A stretch of DNA of 64,000 bases from Hymenobacter glacieicola. Lineage in GTDB: Bacteria; Bacteroidota; Bacteroidia; Cytophagales; Hymenobacteraceae. A program made the translations under genes and the position numbers. Below are positions 53,492 through 61,681 of this stretch, piece by piece. The notes under the pieces were generated by a model. That model did no database searches. It saw only the letters and a list, made by a program, of their open reading frames with translations, and was not told where the DNA came from. The stretch spans positions 62,001 through 126,000 of the forward strand of contig NZ_BMGS01000002.1 of NCBI RefSeq assembly GCF_014640315.1, given 5' to 3'. Each line of letters starts with the position of its first letter. The stretch's first letter is position 1.

Positions 53492-53521
53492 CAAAGAAAC
53501 ACATAATTGTTCTTTAAACAA
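53492..53521 (-). promoter_or_regulatory. Candidate promoter of the minus-strand exopolysaccharide block
   Basis: On the minus strand: TTG, 19-base spacer, TTTCTTTG (one mismatch from TAnnTTTG). It lies 74 bases before the start of the initiating transferase gene in an AT-rich stretch. Confidence 0.5.
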
Positions 53522-53612
53522 TAATAAATAGTATTAATTTTTAAAAGCAGTAAACTATACCTCGAAATGATTCATATAGTTACGTCAGGCCCCAAACTTA
53601 TTGCCTAAAGCC

Positions 53613-53658
53613 AGCCTGCCCGCCCGTAATGGCAGAAACCATTAGAGGCGGGCAGGCT
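53613..53658 (-). terminator. Hairpin terminator after the T9SS-sorted protein gene
   Basis: A 12-bp GC-rich stem (53613-53624 with 53647-53658) extended by inner TAATGG/CCATTA pairing. It is ~30 bases past the stop of the gene at 53685. No long T-run follows on the minus strand, so strength is uncertain. Confidence 0.65.
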
Positions 53659-53684
53659 GCAATTTTACCGCAATATGCTCTTAC

Positions 53685-55595
53685 TCAGGGATTCACCTGC
53701 AGCCAGCCTTTGTACCTACGGCCGTCGGTGTAGGTAATCAAAAAGTAGTAGGTGCTGGCTACGCCGACCCCGCTCCAGGCAAAGCTTCGGCTACCAGATC
53801 GGTATACCTCCCTCCCCCACCGGCTGTAAATAGCAATACCGCCGAAGCGCCCGTCGCACAGATCGGGCGGTAAGTCCGGCAGCACAAACGCGTCGTTCTT
53901 GCCGTCGCCGTTAGGCGTGATGATATTGGGTGGCAGGAAGGCAACCGTATCGGGCGTTGGAACCAGTTCAAAACGGACCGTTCGGGTTTGGCTGAGGGTA
54001 GTGCAGGTCGCCTGCTCCTGCAGCCGGAACGTGACCACCATATCCGGAAACTGCTGGGCGGCACAGGAAGCCTGCCACTGAAACGTACCTGCCGCCTGGC
54101 CCCGCCCGTTTTGGGCTGTAAACGTCATGCCAGCGGCTGCTAAGTCGAAATTCTGCCCGGCGGCCGTCAGGGTCAGTGGGTCGCCATTTACGTCCAGCCC
54201 CGCCAGAGTAGCCGAGTAGGTAGTGCCCACGGGTACCCGCACGGTGATGGGGGGCGCGTCTTGGGCGTTGAGGCCGGGCGGGAAGGAAGTAGTAAGCTGG
54301 GGCGCGGCATTGGGTGGGGGCGCCGCCGTAAAGGCCACCCGCACCGTATCGCGCTTGGGCAGGCTGCACCCGTCGTCGGCCACAATTACGTCCAGCAGAT
54401 ACACCTGGCCCTTGGAATCCAGGCACTCGGAAAAGCAGAACCGGGCCGTGAGGGTGTCGGGGGTGCCGGGGCCCCGCACCACGCCGGTGGTGGCGGTAGT
54501 AAAGGTGGGCACGGGCGTGGTGAAATTGATGGGGCGCAGGGTTACCGTGAGGCGGGAGTTAGCATCGGGGTCAGTAAAGCGCACCCGCAGGCAGTGGTCG
54601 GCGCCGGCTACCAGCCGCAGCGTATCCCGGCCCGGGCGGTAGGGCACGCCCGCCGAAGAGCTAAGCTGCAGGCTGGGCACGGTGTTGCGGGGGCAGTTGA
54701 GCACGTAGAGCTGGAAGTCGCGGCGGGTTTCTCCTATTTTCTGTCCGCCCCGGTACTCGGTGCAGCGCACCCCAAACACAAATAAGCCCAGTTGGGTAGG
54801 TCGCACCATGAGGCGGCCGGTACGGGCGTCAATGCCCAGGGTAGGGTTGCCGGGAATCTGGTTTTGGGTGCCCAGCCCCGCTACCCACGAAATGGGGGCG
54901 TACGGCGCGGGCGCGGCCTGGGTGGGGCTGGAGTTACCAGTGCTGGCGTGGCCGTTCAGGGGCGTCACCATGTCGTACACCAGGGAGTCGCCATCGGGGT
55001 CTTGGCCGCCGAAATCATAGTAGAACAGCTCGCCCCGGCAGGCGTAGTCGCCCAGGGGCGGGAAGATGCGCGGGGTGGAGTCAAGGAAGGGACGGCCGTT
55101 GCGCACGACGGCCGGAAACTCCAGGTAAAAAGCCTGGGCTGCACTCAGGGAGTTGACGATATTGCTCAGCCCTTGGTTGCGGCAGCAGCGTTCCACGGCC
55201 ACGTAGTAGCCGGCCGGACTAGTGTACGTGGCCGCGGGCAGGGTGATATTGACGGTATAAATGAGCTTGCGGGTACTAAGGGAGGAGCTAGTGCAGGCCG
55301 GATTCGTGTAGCTCACAAACGTGTTGCTGGTCAGGGGCAGCGTTATGTTTTGCATCCGCTGGTTGGTAGACTTCTCGAAGATGCTGGCCTGCATGTTGTT
55401 ATCCAGGGCGGCGGGGCTCCCATTGATGGCATCGAAATAGAGGTTGAGCGTGAGGGCATACGTACTGCCCGACCGATACTGCAAATCCAGTTCGCCGCCC
55501 ACAATATGCGTGGCGCGAGCAGCCGGCGCTACCAGCAACCATACCCCTACCACGGCCAGCCATACTACCCGGGAAAAACGTGTACATCTTCTCAT
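53685..55595 (-). CDS. T9SS type B-sorted (CHU_C) surface protein
   Basis: About 636 aa from ATG 55595, with a signal peptide (VVWLAVVGVWLLVAPAARA). The long middle part consists of Ig-like or cadherin-like beta domains, with repeated GxDxNGDPLTLTA-type and FTDPDANSRL segments. The end is a type B sorting domain: PNIITPNGDGKNDAF, IYSRWGREVYRSG and YYFLITYTDGRRYKGWLQV. This domain sends proteins out through the type IX secretion system, so the host has a T9SS. Likely a large cell-surface or released protein; ligand unknown. Confidence 0.9.
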   Translation of the reverse strand: MRRCTRFSRVVWLAVVGVWLLVAPAARATHIVGGELDLQYRSGSTYALTLNLYFDAINGSPAALDNNMQASIFEKSTNQRMQNITLPLTSNTFVSYTNPACTSSSLSTRKLIYTVNITLPAATYTSPAGYYVAVERCCRNQGLSNIVNSLSAAQAFYLEFPAVVRNGRPFLDSTPRIFPPLGDYACRGELFYYDFGGQDPDGDSLVYDMVTPLNGHASTGNSSPTQAAPAPYAPISWVAGLGTQNQIPGNPTLGIDARTGRLMVRPTQLGLFVFGVRCTEYRGGQKIGETRRDFQLYVLNCPRNTVPSLQLSSSAGVPYRPGRDTLRLVAGADHCLRVRFTDPDANSRLTVTLRPINFTTPVPTFTTATTGVVRGPGTPDTLTARFCFSECLDSKGQVYLLDVIVADDGCSLPKRDTVRVAFTAAPPPNAAPQLTTSFPPGLNAQDAPPITVRVPVGTTYSATLAGLDVNGDPLTLTAAGQNFDLAAAGMTFTAQNGRGQAAGTFQWQASCAAQQFPDMVVTFRLQEQATCTTLSQTRTVRFELVPTPDTVAFLPPNIITPNGDGKNDAFVLPDLPPDLCDGRFGGIAIYSRWGREVYRSGSRSFAWSGVGVASTYYFLITYTDGRRYKGWLQVNP

Positions 55596-55670
55596 ACCCA
55601 ATCAGAAAAGCAGTAAACCAATCCACCACCTGCCTCCCTCCCGCCAGAAAGCCACCCGAAGCCAACTGCC

Positions 55671-55832
55671 TTAAGAACCACCGGTGGTCGTGGTTGTGGT
55701 GCTGTCAGTGGCACGTGAAGGCCGGCAGTTTTTGCCGGCTTTGGGGCCGATGTTCGGGGTTTCGCAGGCCGTAAGCAGGCCCGCGCCCAGCACTACTGCT
55801 GCACTGGCCCGCAGGAGGAAGTTCTTGTTCAT
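55671..55832 (-). CDS. Tiny lipoprotein, 53 aa
   Basis: From ATG 55832: a basic start, a hydrophobic segment and a lipobox (GLLTAC), then ~30 residues ending in a Thr-rich STTTTTTGGS tail. Mature protein is very short. A lipoprotein signal makes it likely to be real, but no family is recognised. It is on the same strand as the T9SS protein and ~75 bases upstream of it. Confidence 0.6.
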   Translation of the reverse strand: MNKNFLLRASAAVVLGAGLLTACETPNIGPKAGKNCRPSRATDSTTTTTTGGS

Positions 55833-56232
55833 AAGAAAGGAGGAAAAGATGACAAAAGCTAACAGTAACCCCTTCATAGGCTGCTCATTGCCTCCCCGCC
55901 AGGTAGAACCCCTGCTCTTTCAGGCAGAAAATGCCACAGGCTGCGTAAAGGGTTACTTTTTAAAAGTAATTTTCGCCCCGCCTTTCTTGCACCTCCCCCG
56001 ACCAGCTCCAGCAGAGAACCGACCGGAACCCAGAGTGTACCGACTATTTGCCCTGCCTACTAGCGGGGCTCTCCTACCCTACCACACTAATAGGGAGTGT
56101 GACCAGCATGTGTTTCAGTTGCCTTCCTCCTATCGGTCATACTTCGGCTCCGGCTCTGCACGGCGTTTCTGCCTTTCCTGTTTACCCGCCTCATGCTGCC
56201 TCTGACAGCAATAGCAGGCGGTAGCGTCCAGG
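55833..56232. other. Intergenic region without a recognised gene
   Basis: About 400 bases between the small lipoprotein gene and the palindrome at 56233. Contains a short TTACTTTTTAAAAGTAA inverted repeat near 55950, possibly in the lipoprotein promoter region. No sustained frame with good coding character is seen. Confidence 0.4.
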
Positions 56233-56306
56233 GCTGGAAGTAGCCCGCTTTGTGCTGTACCATATATATATATATATGGTACAGCACAAAGCGGGCTACT
56301 TCCAGC
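56233..56306. repeat. Perfect 74-bp palindrome overlapping the end of the LytT-type gene
   Basis: Two 37-base arms match without error and meet in an alternating AT core (56262-56277). The right arm holds the last three codons and TAG stop of the response-regulator gene; the left arm is their exact inverted copy. It would form a very stable RNA hairpin or a DNA cruciform. Confidence 0.95.
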
Positions 56307-57057
56307 GGCTGAAAAACTGGTCGAAGGAGTCGCGGTATGCGTCGCTGACGGGAATCGTGACCTCGCCGATGTGCACCGTGCCGCGCGTAACGGCGCTGAT
56401 GTGGTTCAGCCCGACAATGTAGGACCGGTGCACGCGCATGAACTGGCGCGCGGGCAGGCGCTCCTCCAGCAGCTTCAGGCTCGATAAAGACAACAAAGGG
56501 CGGGTTTCACTGCGGCGATACACCTTCACGTAGTCCTTCAGCCCTTCGATGTAGCGAATGTCCTGAAAGGGCACGCGCACCAGCTGGTATTCTACTTTCA
56601 GGTAGAGGTAGTCCTCGGCCGGCGGTTCCGGGGCAGGTGCTGGTACGGGCGCCGGGGCGGGGGTAGCGGGGCGGGTCAGCTCGTAGTAGGCCTTGGCCTT
56701 CAGGGCAGCCCGCAGAAACTCGTCGTACTCGAAGGGCTTTACCAGGTAGTCCAGGGCATCTACTTTGTAGCCATCGAGGGCAAACTGGTTGTAGGCCGTG
56801 GTGAAGATGATGCGCGGCGGGCGGCTCCCGGCGCTTCGGTCCAGGGTGCGGGCCAGCTCCAGCCCATTCAGGTCCGACATCTGAATGTCCAGAAACAGCA
56901 CGTCGATGTGGGCGCCGGGCTCGTGCAGGCCGCGCAGGGCTTCCACGGCGCTGCTGTAGCGCCCCACCAGCTTCAGGAAGGGAGTCTGCTCGATGAAGGC
57001 CGAAACCAGCTTCAGGGCCAGCGGCTCATCATCCACGGCAATGCAATTCAAGATCAT
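56296..57057 (-). CDS. LytTR-type response regulator
   Basis: 253 aa. Receiver domain: Asp9, Asp10, phosphoacceptor Asp57 in LFLDIQMSDLNGLE and Lys in LVKPFEYDEFLRA. A Pro-Ala linker (APAPVPAPAPEPP) leads to a LytTR DNA-binding domain with YLYLKVEYQLVRVPFQDIRYIEG and MRVHRSYIVGLN. Acts with the sensor kinase encoded upstream. The C-terminal codons are part of the 74-bp palindrome at 56233-56306. No nearby target is obvious. Confidence 0.95.
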   Translation of the reverse strand: MILNCIAVDDEPLALKLVSAFIEQTPFLKLVGRYSSAVEALRGLHEPGAHIDVLFLDIQMSDLNGLELARTLDRSAGSRPPRIIFTTAYNQFALDGYKVDALDYLVKPFEYDEFLRAALKAKAYYELTRPATPAPAPVPAPAPEPPAEDYLYLKVEYQLVRVPFQDIRYIEGLKDYVKVYRRSETRPLLSLSSLKLLEERLPARQFMRVHRSYIVGLNHISAVTRGTVHIGEVTIPVSDAYRDSFDQFFSRWK

Positions 57058-57140
57058 GGGCTAACGCAACAGAAAGATACACAGAGAAGACCTACCCCGC
57101 GGCAGGCGTATCGGGCGGGGCTACTGCGGGCGGCCGGCGG

Positions 57141-58403
57141 TTAGAGCTGAAGCGTGAGCAGCATGCGGTACTCATTGGCCGGGGTGCGTTCCTGCACCGC
57201 TAGGTGGTAGCGGCCGGCGTAGAGCAGCTCTAGCCGGCGGCGGGTGTTCGTGAGCCCGATGCCGCCGGCTTCCAGGGAATCGGGGGGTTCGGCAAACACG
57301 GAGTTGCACACTTCAAACACCACCAGGTGCGGCTCGGCGGCGACCTGGCGGAGCGCTACCTGGATGCGGCTGGGTGAGCCGGCGCGCACCCCGTGCTTGA
57401 AGGCATTTTCCACGAAGGGCAGCAGCAGCATGGGCGCAATGGCCGCCTCCTGCACGGTTTCGGGCAGGTCTAGCACTACGCTTACCTCGTCGGTCAGGCG
57501 CAGGTGCATCAGGTCGATGTAGTCGCGCAGGAAGGTGACTTCGTGGCTGAGCAGGGCCGTTTGGGCGGGCGTTTCATAGAGCACGTAGCGCATCATCCGG
57601 GACAGGCGGTGCAGGGCCGTGCGGGCCTGGGCCCCATCGATGAAAGTGAGGGAGTAGATGTTATTGAGCGTGTTAAAGAAAAAGTGGGGGTTGATTTGCG
57701 CCTTCAGCAAGGAGAGTTCGGCGGCCAGACGCGCCTGCTCCAGTAACTGCCGGGTGTGCTCGTCGCGCTGGCTTTTCTGCACGGCGGCCACGCTCGTGCT
57801 CACGCCTAGCACAAACAGGGTCGTGAGCAGAATCCAGAGGTTGAAAAACCGGGCTTCGCCCTCCGGACCGTGCGGGCCGGGCGGACGGCCTGGTCCGCCG
57901 GGGCCCGGGTGTCCCGGCGGCCGGAACGAGTCGGGCAAACCAGGCGGACGCGGCGGACCGGGCGCACCCGGAGCCAGCCCGTCGCGGGTGGCAAAGATGG
58001 CGTGCCGGGCTTCGAAAAGGCGGCGGGGCACTTCCAACTCGGCATCCAGGCGCCAGTGCACCCACAGCACGGCCCCGGCCGCGGCCGCCCCCACCCCCAG
58101 GTACGCCAGCACCCGACGGCGGTAGAGCAGGCGCGGCACGGCCCAGTGCACGTTGGCGTAAAACACGCCAATGAGCAGTCCCAGCACTACCCCCTGCTTC
58201 AGCCAGAAAACGCCGGGCAAAGGGCTGGGCTGGCCGGGCGGCGGAATGGCCAGAATCAGCCCCACCACAATCCAGATGAGGGTGTGGAGCAGCAGTACGG
58301 GAGCAACACGAGAAAGACGAGCAGGCACGAGCGGCGCGAACAAGCGAGGAAAACGCTGGTAAAGTACGGCCGCTGCTAGTGTCCTGGCGCCTCGTTCCAC
58401 CAC
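57141..58403 (-). CDS. LytS/YehU-type sensor histidine kinase with collagen-like loop
   Basis: 420 aa. Transmembrane helices lie near 35-55, 68-88, 98-116 and 188-208. The His_kinase domain has LKAQINPHFFFNTLNNIYSL (His240), and the ATP-binding part has LLPFVENAFKHG and the GGIGLTNTRRRLELLY motif. Between helices, residues ~142-183 are a Gly-Pro-rich run (GLAPGAPGPPRPPG, PPGHPGPGGPGRPPGPHGP) similar to collagen-like sequence, predicted outside the cytoplasm. It is 84 bases upstream of its LytTR partner. The GTG start at 58403 is uncertain. Confidence 0.9.
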   Translation of the reverse strand: MVERGARTLAAAVLYQRFPRLFAPLVPARLSRVAPVLLLHTLIWIVVGLILAIPPPGQPSPLPGVFWLKQGVVLGLLIGVFYANVHWAVPRLLYRRRVLAYLGVGAAAAGAVLWVHWRLDAELEVPRRLFEARHAIFATRDGLAPGAPGPPRPPGLPDSFRPPGHPGPGGPGRPPGPHGPEGEARFFNLWILLTTLFVLGVSTSVAAVQKSQRDEHTRQLLEQARLAAELSLLKAQINPHFFFNTLNNIYSLTFIDGAQARTALHRLSRMMRYVLYETPAQTALLSHEVTFLRDYIDLMHLRLTDEVSVVLDLPETVQEAAIAPMLLLPFVENAFKHGVRAGSPSRIQVALRQVAAEPHLVVFEVCNSVFAEPPDSLEAGGIGLTNTRRRLELLYAGRYHLAVQERTPANEYRMLLTLQL

Positions 58404-58768
58404 CAGCCCGTATTCACCGACCAGCAGCCCTCTTTTATCGACCGTAGGTTACCACAATCAAGCAGTTACCTGTTTGCCAAGCAGCACCGGACCGCGCGGG
58501 AGCACGTCAGTGTACTCTCTGCCAGTTAAACTGACCACCACGTAAAGACGGGCGCTGCCCCGACACGGAATTCTTCCCCGTTGCAGACCACCACCCTGTA
58601 GGACCAGGTTTCACGCCTTGCTACCCCCGCGGGCAGTACCCGTTGCCGGGCCAACGAGCCGCTGTACGCTAGCTCGACCATAACGCCGGCTACCTACTTC
58701 GCGTAAGGTTACCTTGCCGGTCGTTACAGGTGTGTGTCTGCCGGCAAGAGCTACACCTATTGCAATAC
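58404..58768. other. Upstream region of the LytS gene; possible transcript ending at 58.8 kb
   Basis: No coding gene is convincing. It must contain the minus-strand promoter for the LytS-LytT pair, although no consensus is seen. A strong plus-strand terminator at 58769-58797 has no gene before it, so this region may encode a small RNA. Confidence 0.35.
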
Positions 58769-58797
58769 AAGCCCTGGCTGACGAGCCGGGGCTTTTT
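58769..58797 (+). terminator. Rho-independent terminator without an upstream gene
   Basis: An 11-bp stem (58769-58779 with 58784-58794, one G-T pair), GACG loop and a T-run on the plus strand. The only plus-strand DNA before it is ~360 bases of unassigned sequence. Confidence 0.75.
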
Positions 58798-59043
58798 ATT
58801 GTCGGGCGGCAGAGCAGCCCGCGGCATCTTCCTGCCACTACCAAAAGCAGCTGAGCTTTGTCGCGAAGTAGGGCTTGCAACATGAGCCACGCCTTTCTCC
58901 GCTGCCGTCGGCGCACTTGTAAGCTCAAGCAGCGCGCCCAAAAACCGCCTCTTGTAGAAAGCTGCCTTACCGTGATTTGCAGGAACAGGAAGCACTTGCT
59001 AGTGCTGCCGCACCAGAGCAGGGCGGTTGCGAAGAAGAAAATT

Positions 59044-59074
59044 TTGTAGTCTGGTGAAGCGCGCTTTACCTTTG
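59044..59074 (+). promoter_or_regulatory. Consensus Bacteroidota promoter of the riboswitch operon
   Basis: TTG at 59044-59046, a 20-base spacer and an exact TAnnTTTG box (TACCTTTG) at 59067-59074. The riboswitch aptamer starts 27 bases later. Best promoter match in the window. Confidence 0.8.
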
Positions 59075-59100
59075 CCGCACTCAATTCTTTACCGAAAGGA

Positions 59101-59200
59101 TTGTTTTTATACAGAGGCGTGGAGAGACAGGCTCGACGAAACGCCGGCAACCTTCAGTAATCAACTGAAACGGTGCCAACTCCTGACCATATAAAAACAA
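59101..59200 (+). ncRNA. SAM-I-type (S-box) riboswitch
   Basis: An 11-bp perfect P1 stem (59101-59111 with 59190-59200, TTGTTTTTATA and complement) closes the element. Inside are P2 (GGCGT with ACGCC), the conserved GGCTCGACGAAACGCC-GGCAACC strand, P3 (TTCAGT with ACTGAA capped by GGTGCC) and the GGTGCCAACTCCTG 3' signature. These fit the SAM riboswitch superfamily. No separate P4 arm is seen before P1, so it may be a shortened or SAM-I/IV-like variant. It precedes a two-gene operon of an ATP-grasp ligase and a sulfone/sulfonate monooxygenase-like enzyme, and is expected to lower expression when SAM is high. Confidence 0.85.
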
Positions 59201-59593
59201 CGTACCGTGAACCGCTTCCCGCACTTCGCCCCCACTCCTGCCACCCTTGCTTCCGTACAGCATGGCTGTTGTGGCACGTGTTGTTGGGCGGTCTGTACGC
59301 CGCTGGCCGGGTAGGGTACAACCGGCTGAGCGCTGCTCCCAGCCCAGGAGTTTCCCCGACAGGTTCTGCTGATGCAATCCGCCGCGCCTTTCGGGGCCCG
59401 GCTCGCCCGGCAGTAACCGGGCTTTTGCTGCGGCGCTTTGCCTCCTACCTCGTTACGCGCCTCCAAACCCTGGTTTTTCGGTTTGCCCGGGTCCTGCCGC
59501 CGGCCCCTACCCTTCCCGGGGTTAACCTGCTTTTGCTGCCCGTACCAGAGCGGCTTTCCCTGATTTTCTACTTCTCTACTTCTTCCCCCGCGC
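59201..59593 (+). other. Long leader between riboswitch and first gene
   Basis: Nearly 400 bases from aptamer to start codon. A GCCCGG (59396-59401) / CCGGGC (59417-59422) stem followed by TTTT may be the expression-platform terminator. No gene is convincing here; overlapping frames have poor coding character. Confidence 0.45.
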
Positions 59594-60628
59594 ATGTCAC
59601 AGCACGTGAAGCCGATTGGCATTTATTTCGAACACCCCGAGTGGTTTAAGCCCCTGTTTGCCGAGCTGGACCGCCGCGGCCTGCCCTACGAGAAAATTGA
59701 CGCCGCCCACCACCTCTTCGACCCCTCGGAAACCGCGAGCCGCTACGCGCTGGTCGTGAACCGCATGAGTTCTTCGGCCTACCTGCGCGGCCACGGCCAG
59801 GGCATCTTCCATACGGCCGGCTACGCAACCCACCTGGAGCGCATCGGCACCCGCATCATCAACGGCTCGGCGGCGACGGCCATCGAAACCAACAAGGCCC
59901 GGCAGCTCAGCCTGTTTGCTTCGCTGGGGCTGAAATTCCCGAAGTCCTTCGTAATTAACCACGCCTCCCGCGTGCCCGACGCGGCCCGCCAGCTGCAGTT
60001 CCCCATCGTGGTGAAAGTGAACATCGGGGGTAGCGGCGCCGGCATCATCCGCTTCGATACCATCGAGGGGGTAGAAGCCGCCGTGGCCGCCGGGCAGATT
60101 GACCTGGGCATCGACCAGACGGCTCTGGTGCAGGAGTACGTAACGCCCCGGGGCGGCCACATTCACCGCGTGGAAACCCTCAACGGCAAGTTCCTCTACG
60201 CCATGAAGGTGTACACCACCGGGGAGAGCTTTAACCTGTGCCCCGCCGAAATCTGCCAGATTCCGGAGGAGCCCGCCGCCGGTGATTTCTGCCTCACCGA
60301 GGCCCCCAAGAAGGGCATTCAGGTGGAAGCCTTTACCCCGCCCGCGGAGGTAGTAGAAGCCGTGGAGCGCATTGTGGCCGCCGCTAAAATCGACGTGGGT
60401 GGCATCGAGTACCTCATTGACGACCGCACCGGCGACGTGCTATTCTACGACGTCAACGCCCTGTCCAACTTTGTGGCCGACGCCGTGAACGTGGTGGGCT
60501 TCGACCCCTACGCCCGCTTCGTGGACTACCTCGAAACCCAGATTGGCGCCCCGAACCCCGGTAGCCAGCCGGTGTCAGCAGAAGCCGTATCCTCCACCCC
60601 ACAGCCGGTAGCGGCTTCTATTCACTAA
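59594..60628 (+). CDS. RimK-like ATP-grasp ligase
   Basis: 344 aa. ATP-grasp fold: TNKARQLSLFASLGLKFPKSF, then FPIVVKVNIGGSGAGIIRFD (nucleotide lysine and Gly-rich loop), LVQEYVTPRGGHIHRVE and the magnesium-binding YDVNALSNF near the C-terminus. These enzymes join a carboxylate, activated as acyl phosphate, to an amine or thiol. The substrate is not known. It is four bases upstream of the flavin monooxygenase and behind a SAM riboswitch, so it likely works in sulfur assimilation; that is inference. A ~25-residue Pro/Ser-rich tail follows the catalytic domain. Confidence 0.88.
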   Translation: MSQHVKPIGIYFEHPEWFKPLFAELDRRGLPYEKIDAAHHLFDPSETASRYALVVNRMSSSAYLRGHGQGIFHTAGYATHLERIGTRIINGSAATAIETNKARQLSLFASLGLKFPKSFVINHASRVPDAARQLQFPIVVKVNIGGSGAGIIRFDTIEGVEAAVAAGQIDLGIDQTALVQEYVTPRGGHIHRVETLNGKFLYAMKVYTTGESFNLCPAEICQIPEEPAAGDFCLTEAPKKGIQVEAFTPPAEVVEAVERIVAAAKIDVGGIEYLIDDRTGDVLFYDVNALSNFVADAVNVVGFDPYARFVDYLETQIGAPNPGSQPVSAEAVSSTPQPVAASIH

Positions 60629-60631
60629 GCC

Positions 60632-61657
60632 ATGCGGTACGGATATTGGATGCCCGTTTTCGGCGGGTGGTTGCGCAACGTAGAGGACGAAAACATGCGC
60701 GCCGACTGGGACTACGTGAAGACGCTAGCCCAGCGCAGCGAGGATCTGGGCTACGACCTCTCCCTGATTGCCGAGCTGAACCTCAACGACATCAAAGGCG
60801 AGGAAGCGCCCTCCTTGGATGCCTGGAGCACGGCGGCGGCCCTGGCGGCCGTCACCAAGAAAATTGAGCTGATGGTGGCCGTGCGCCCTACCTTCCACTC
60901 CCCGGCCCTGCTAGCCAAGCAGGCCGCCAACATCGACCACATCAGCAACGGGCGCCTGAGTTTGAACGTGGTGTCGTCGTGGTGGCAGGATGAGGCCAAG
61001 AAGTACGGCGTGCACTTCGAGCAGCACGACGACCGGTACGCCCGCACTGCCGAGTGGCTGCACGTGGTCGACAACCTCTGGAAGCAGGACCACTTCTCCT
61101 TCGAGGGCAAGTTCTACAAGGTCACCGATTCGATTCTGCAGCCCAAGCCCGTGTCGCGCCCGCGGCCGTTCATTTACGCCGGCGGCGAATCGGAGGCGGC
61201 CAAAAACCTGATTGCCGCCCAGTGCGACGGCTACGTGATGCACGGCGACGAGCCCGCCGCCATCGGCCGCCGCATCCAGGATTTGCAGGAGCGCCGCGAC
61301 CGGCTGGGCCTACCCCCCATGAAGTTCGGGGTGGCCGCCTACAGCATCGTGCGCAACACCGAAGCCGAGGTAAAAAAAGAGCTGGAGCGCATCACCAACG
61401 TGCAGGGCTCGGCCGCCGGCTACAAGAACTACCAGCAGTGGCTGGCCGGCACCCAGCTCGAAAACCAGGTTTCCTTGCAGGATTACTCCGTGTCGAACCG
61501 CGGCCTGCGCTCCGGCCTCACGGGCACGCCCCAGCAAGTGGCCGACCGCATCGGCGCCTTCGAGGACGTGGGCGTGGACCTGTTCCTGCTCCAGTGCAGC
61601 CCCCAGTTGGAAGAAATGGAGCGGTTCTCGGAAGCTGTAATCCAGGTGCTGGCGTAA
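60632..61657 (+). CDS. FMNH2-dependent LLM-class monooxygenase (SfnG/SsuD-like)
   Basis: 341 aa bacterial-luciferase-like TIM barrel. Start MRYGYWMPVFGGWLR and segments DWDYVKTLAQRSEDLGYD, VAVRPTFHSPALLAKQAANIDHISNGRLSLNVVSSWW and RPFIYAGGESEAAKNLIA match the alkanesulfonate (SsuD) and dimethylsulfone (SfnG) monooxygenase group. Such enzymes split a C-S bond to release sulfite or sulfinate, using reduced flavin from a separate reductase. It shares the riboswitch with the ATP-grasp gene, fitting a sulfur-starvation role. A terminator follows, with a prophage end inserted immediately downstream. Confidence 0.88.
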   Translation: MRYGYWMPVFGGWLRNVEDENMRADWDYVKTLAQRSEDLGYDLSLIAELNLNDIKGEEAPSLDAWSTAAALAAVTKKIELMVAVRPTFHSPALLAKQAANIDHISNGRLSLNVVSSWWQDEAKKYGVHFEQHDDRYARTAEWLHVVDNLWKQDHFSFEGKFYKVTDSILQPKPVSRPRPFIYAGGESEAAKNLIAAQCDGYVMHGDEPAAIGRRIQDLQERRDRLGLPPMKFGVAAYSIVRNTEAEVKKELERITNVQGSAAGYKNYQQWLAGTQLENQVSLQDYSVSNRGLRSGLTGTPQQVADRIGAFEDVGVDLFLLQCSPQLEEMERFSEAVIQVLA

Positions 61658-61681
61658 GGAAGTGATGGGGGTAGAACAAAA

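Noticed and set aside
58611..59150. 179-codon minus-strand frame
   Set aside because: It runs antisense across the orphan terminator and the consensus promoter, and has no recognisable domain.
59173..59649. 158-codon plus-strand frame overlapping the riboswitch and the start of the ATP-grasp gene
   Set aside because: It begins within the aptamer, overlaps a clear gene in another frame, and has Pro/Arg-rich composition typical of chance frames in GC-rich DNA.
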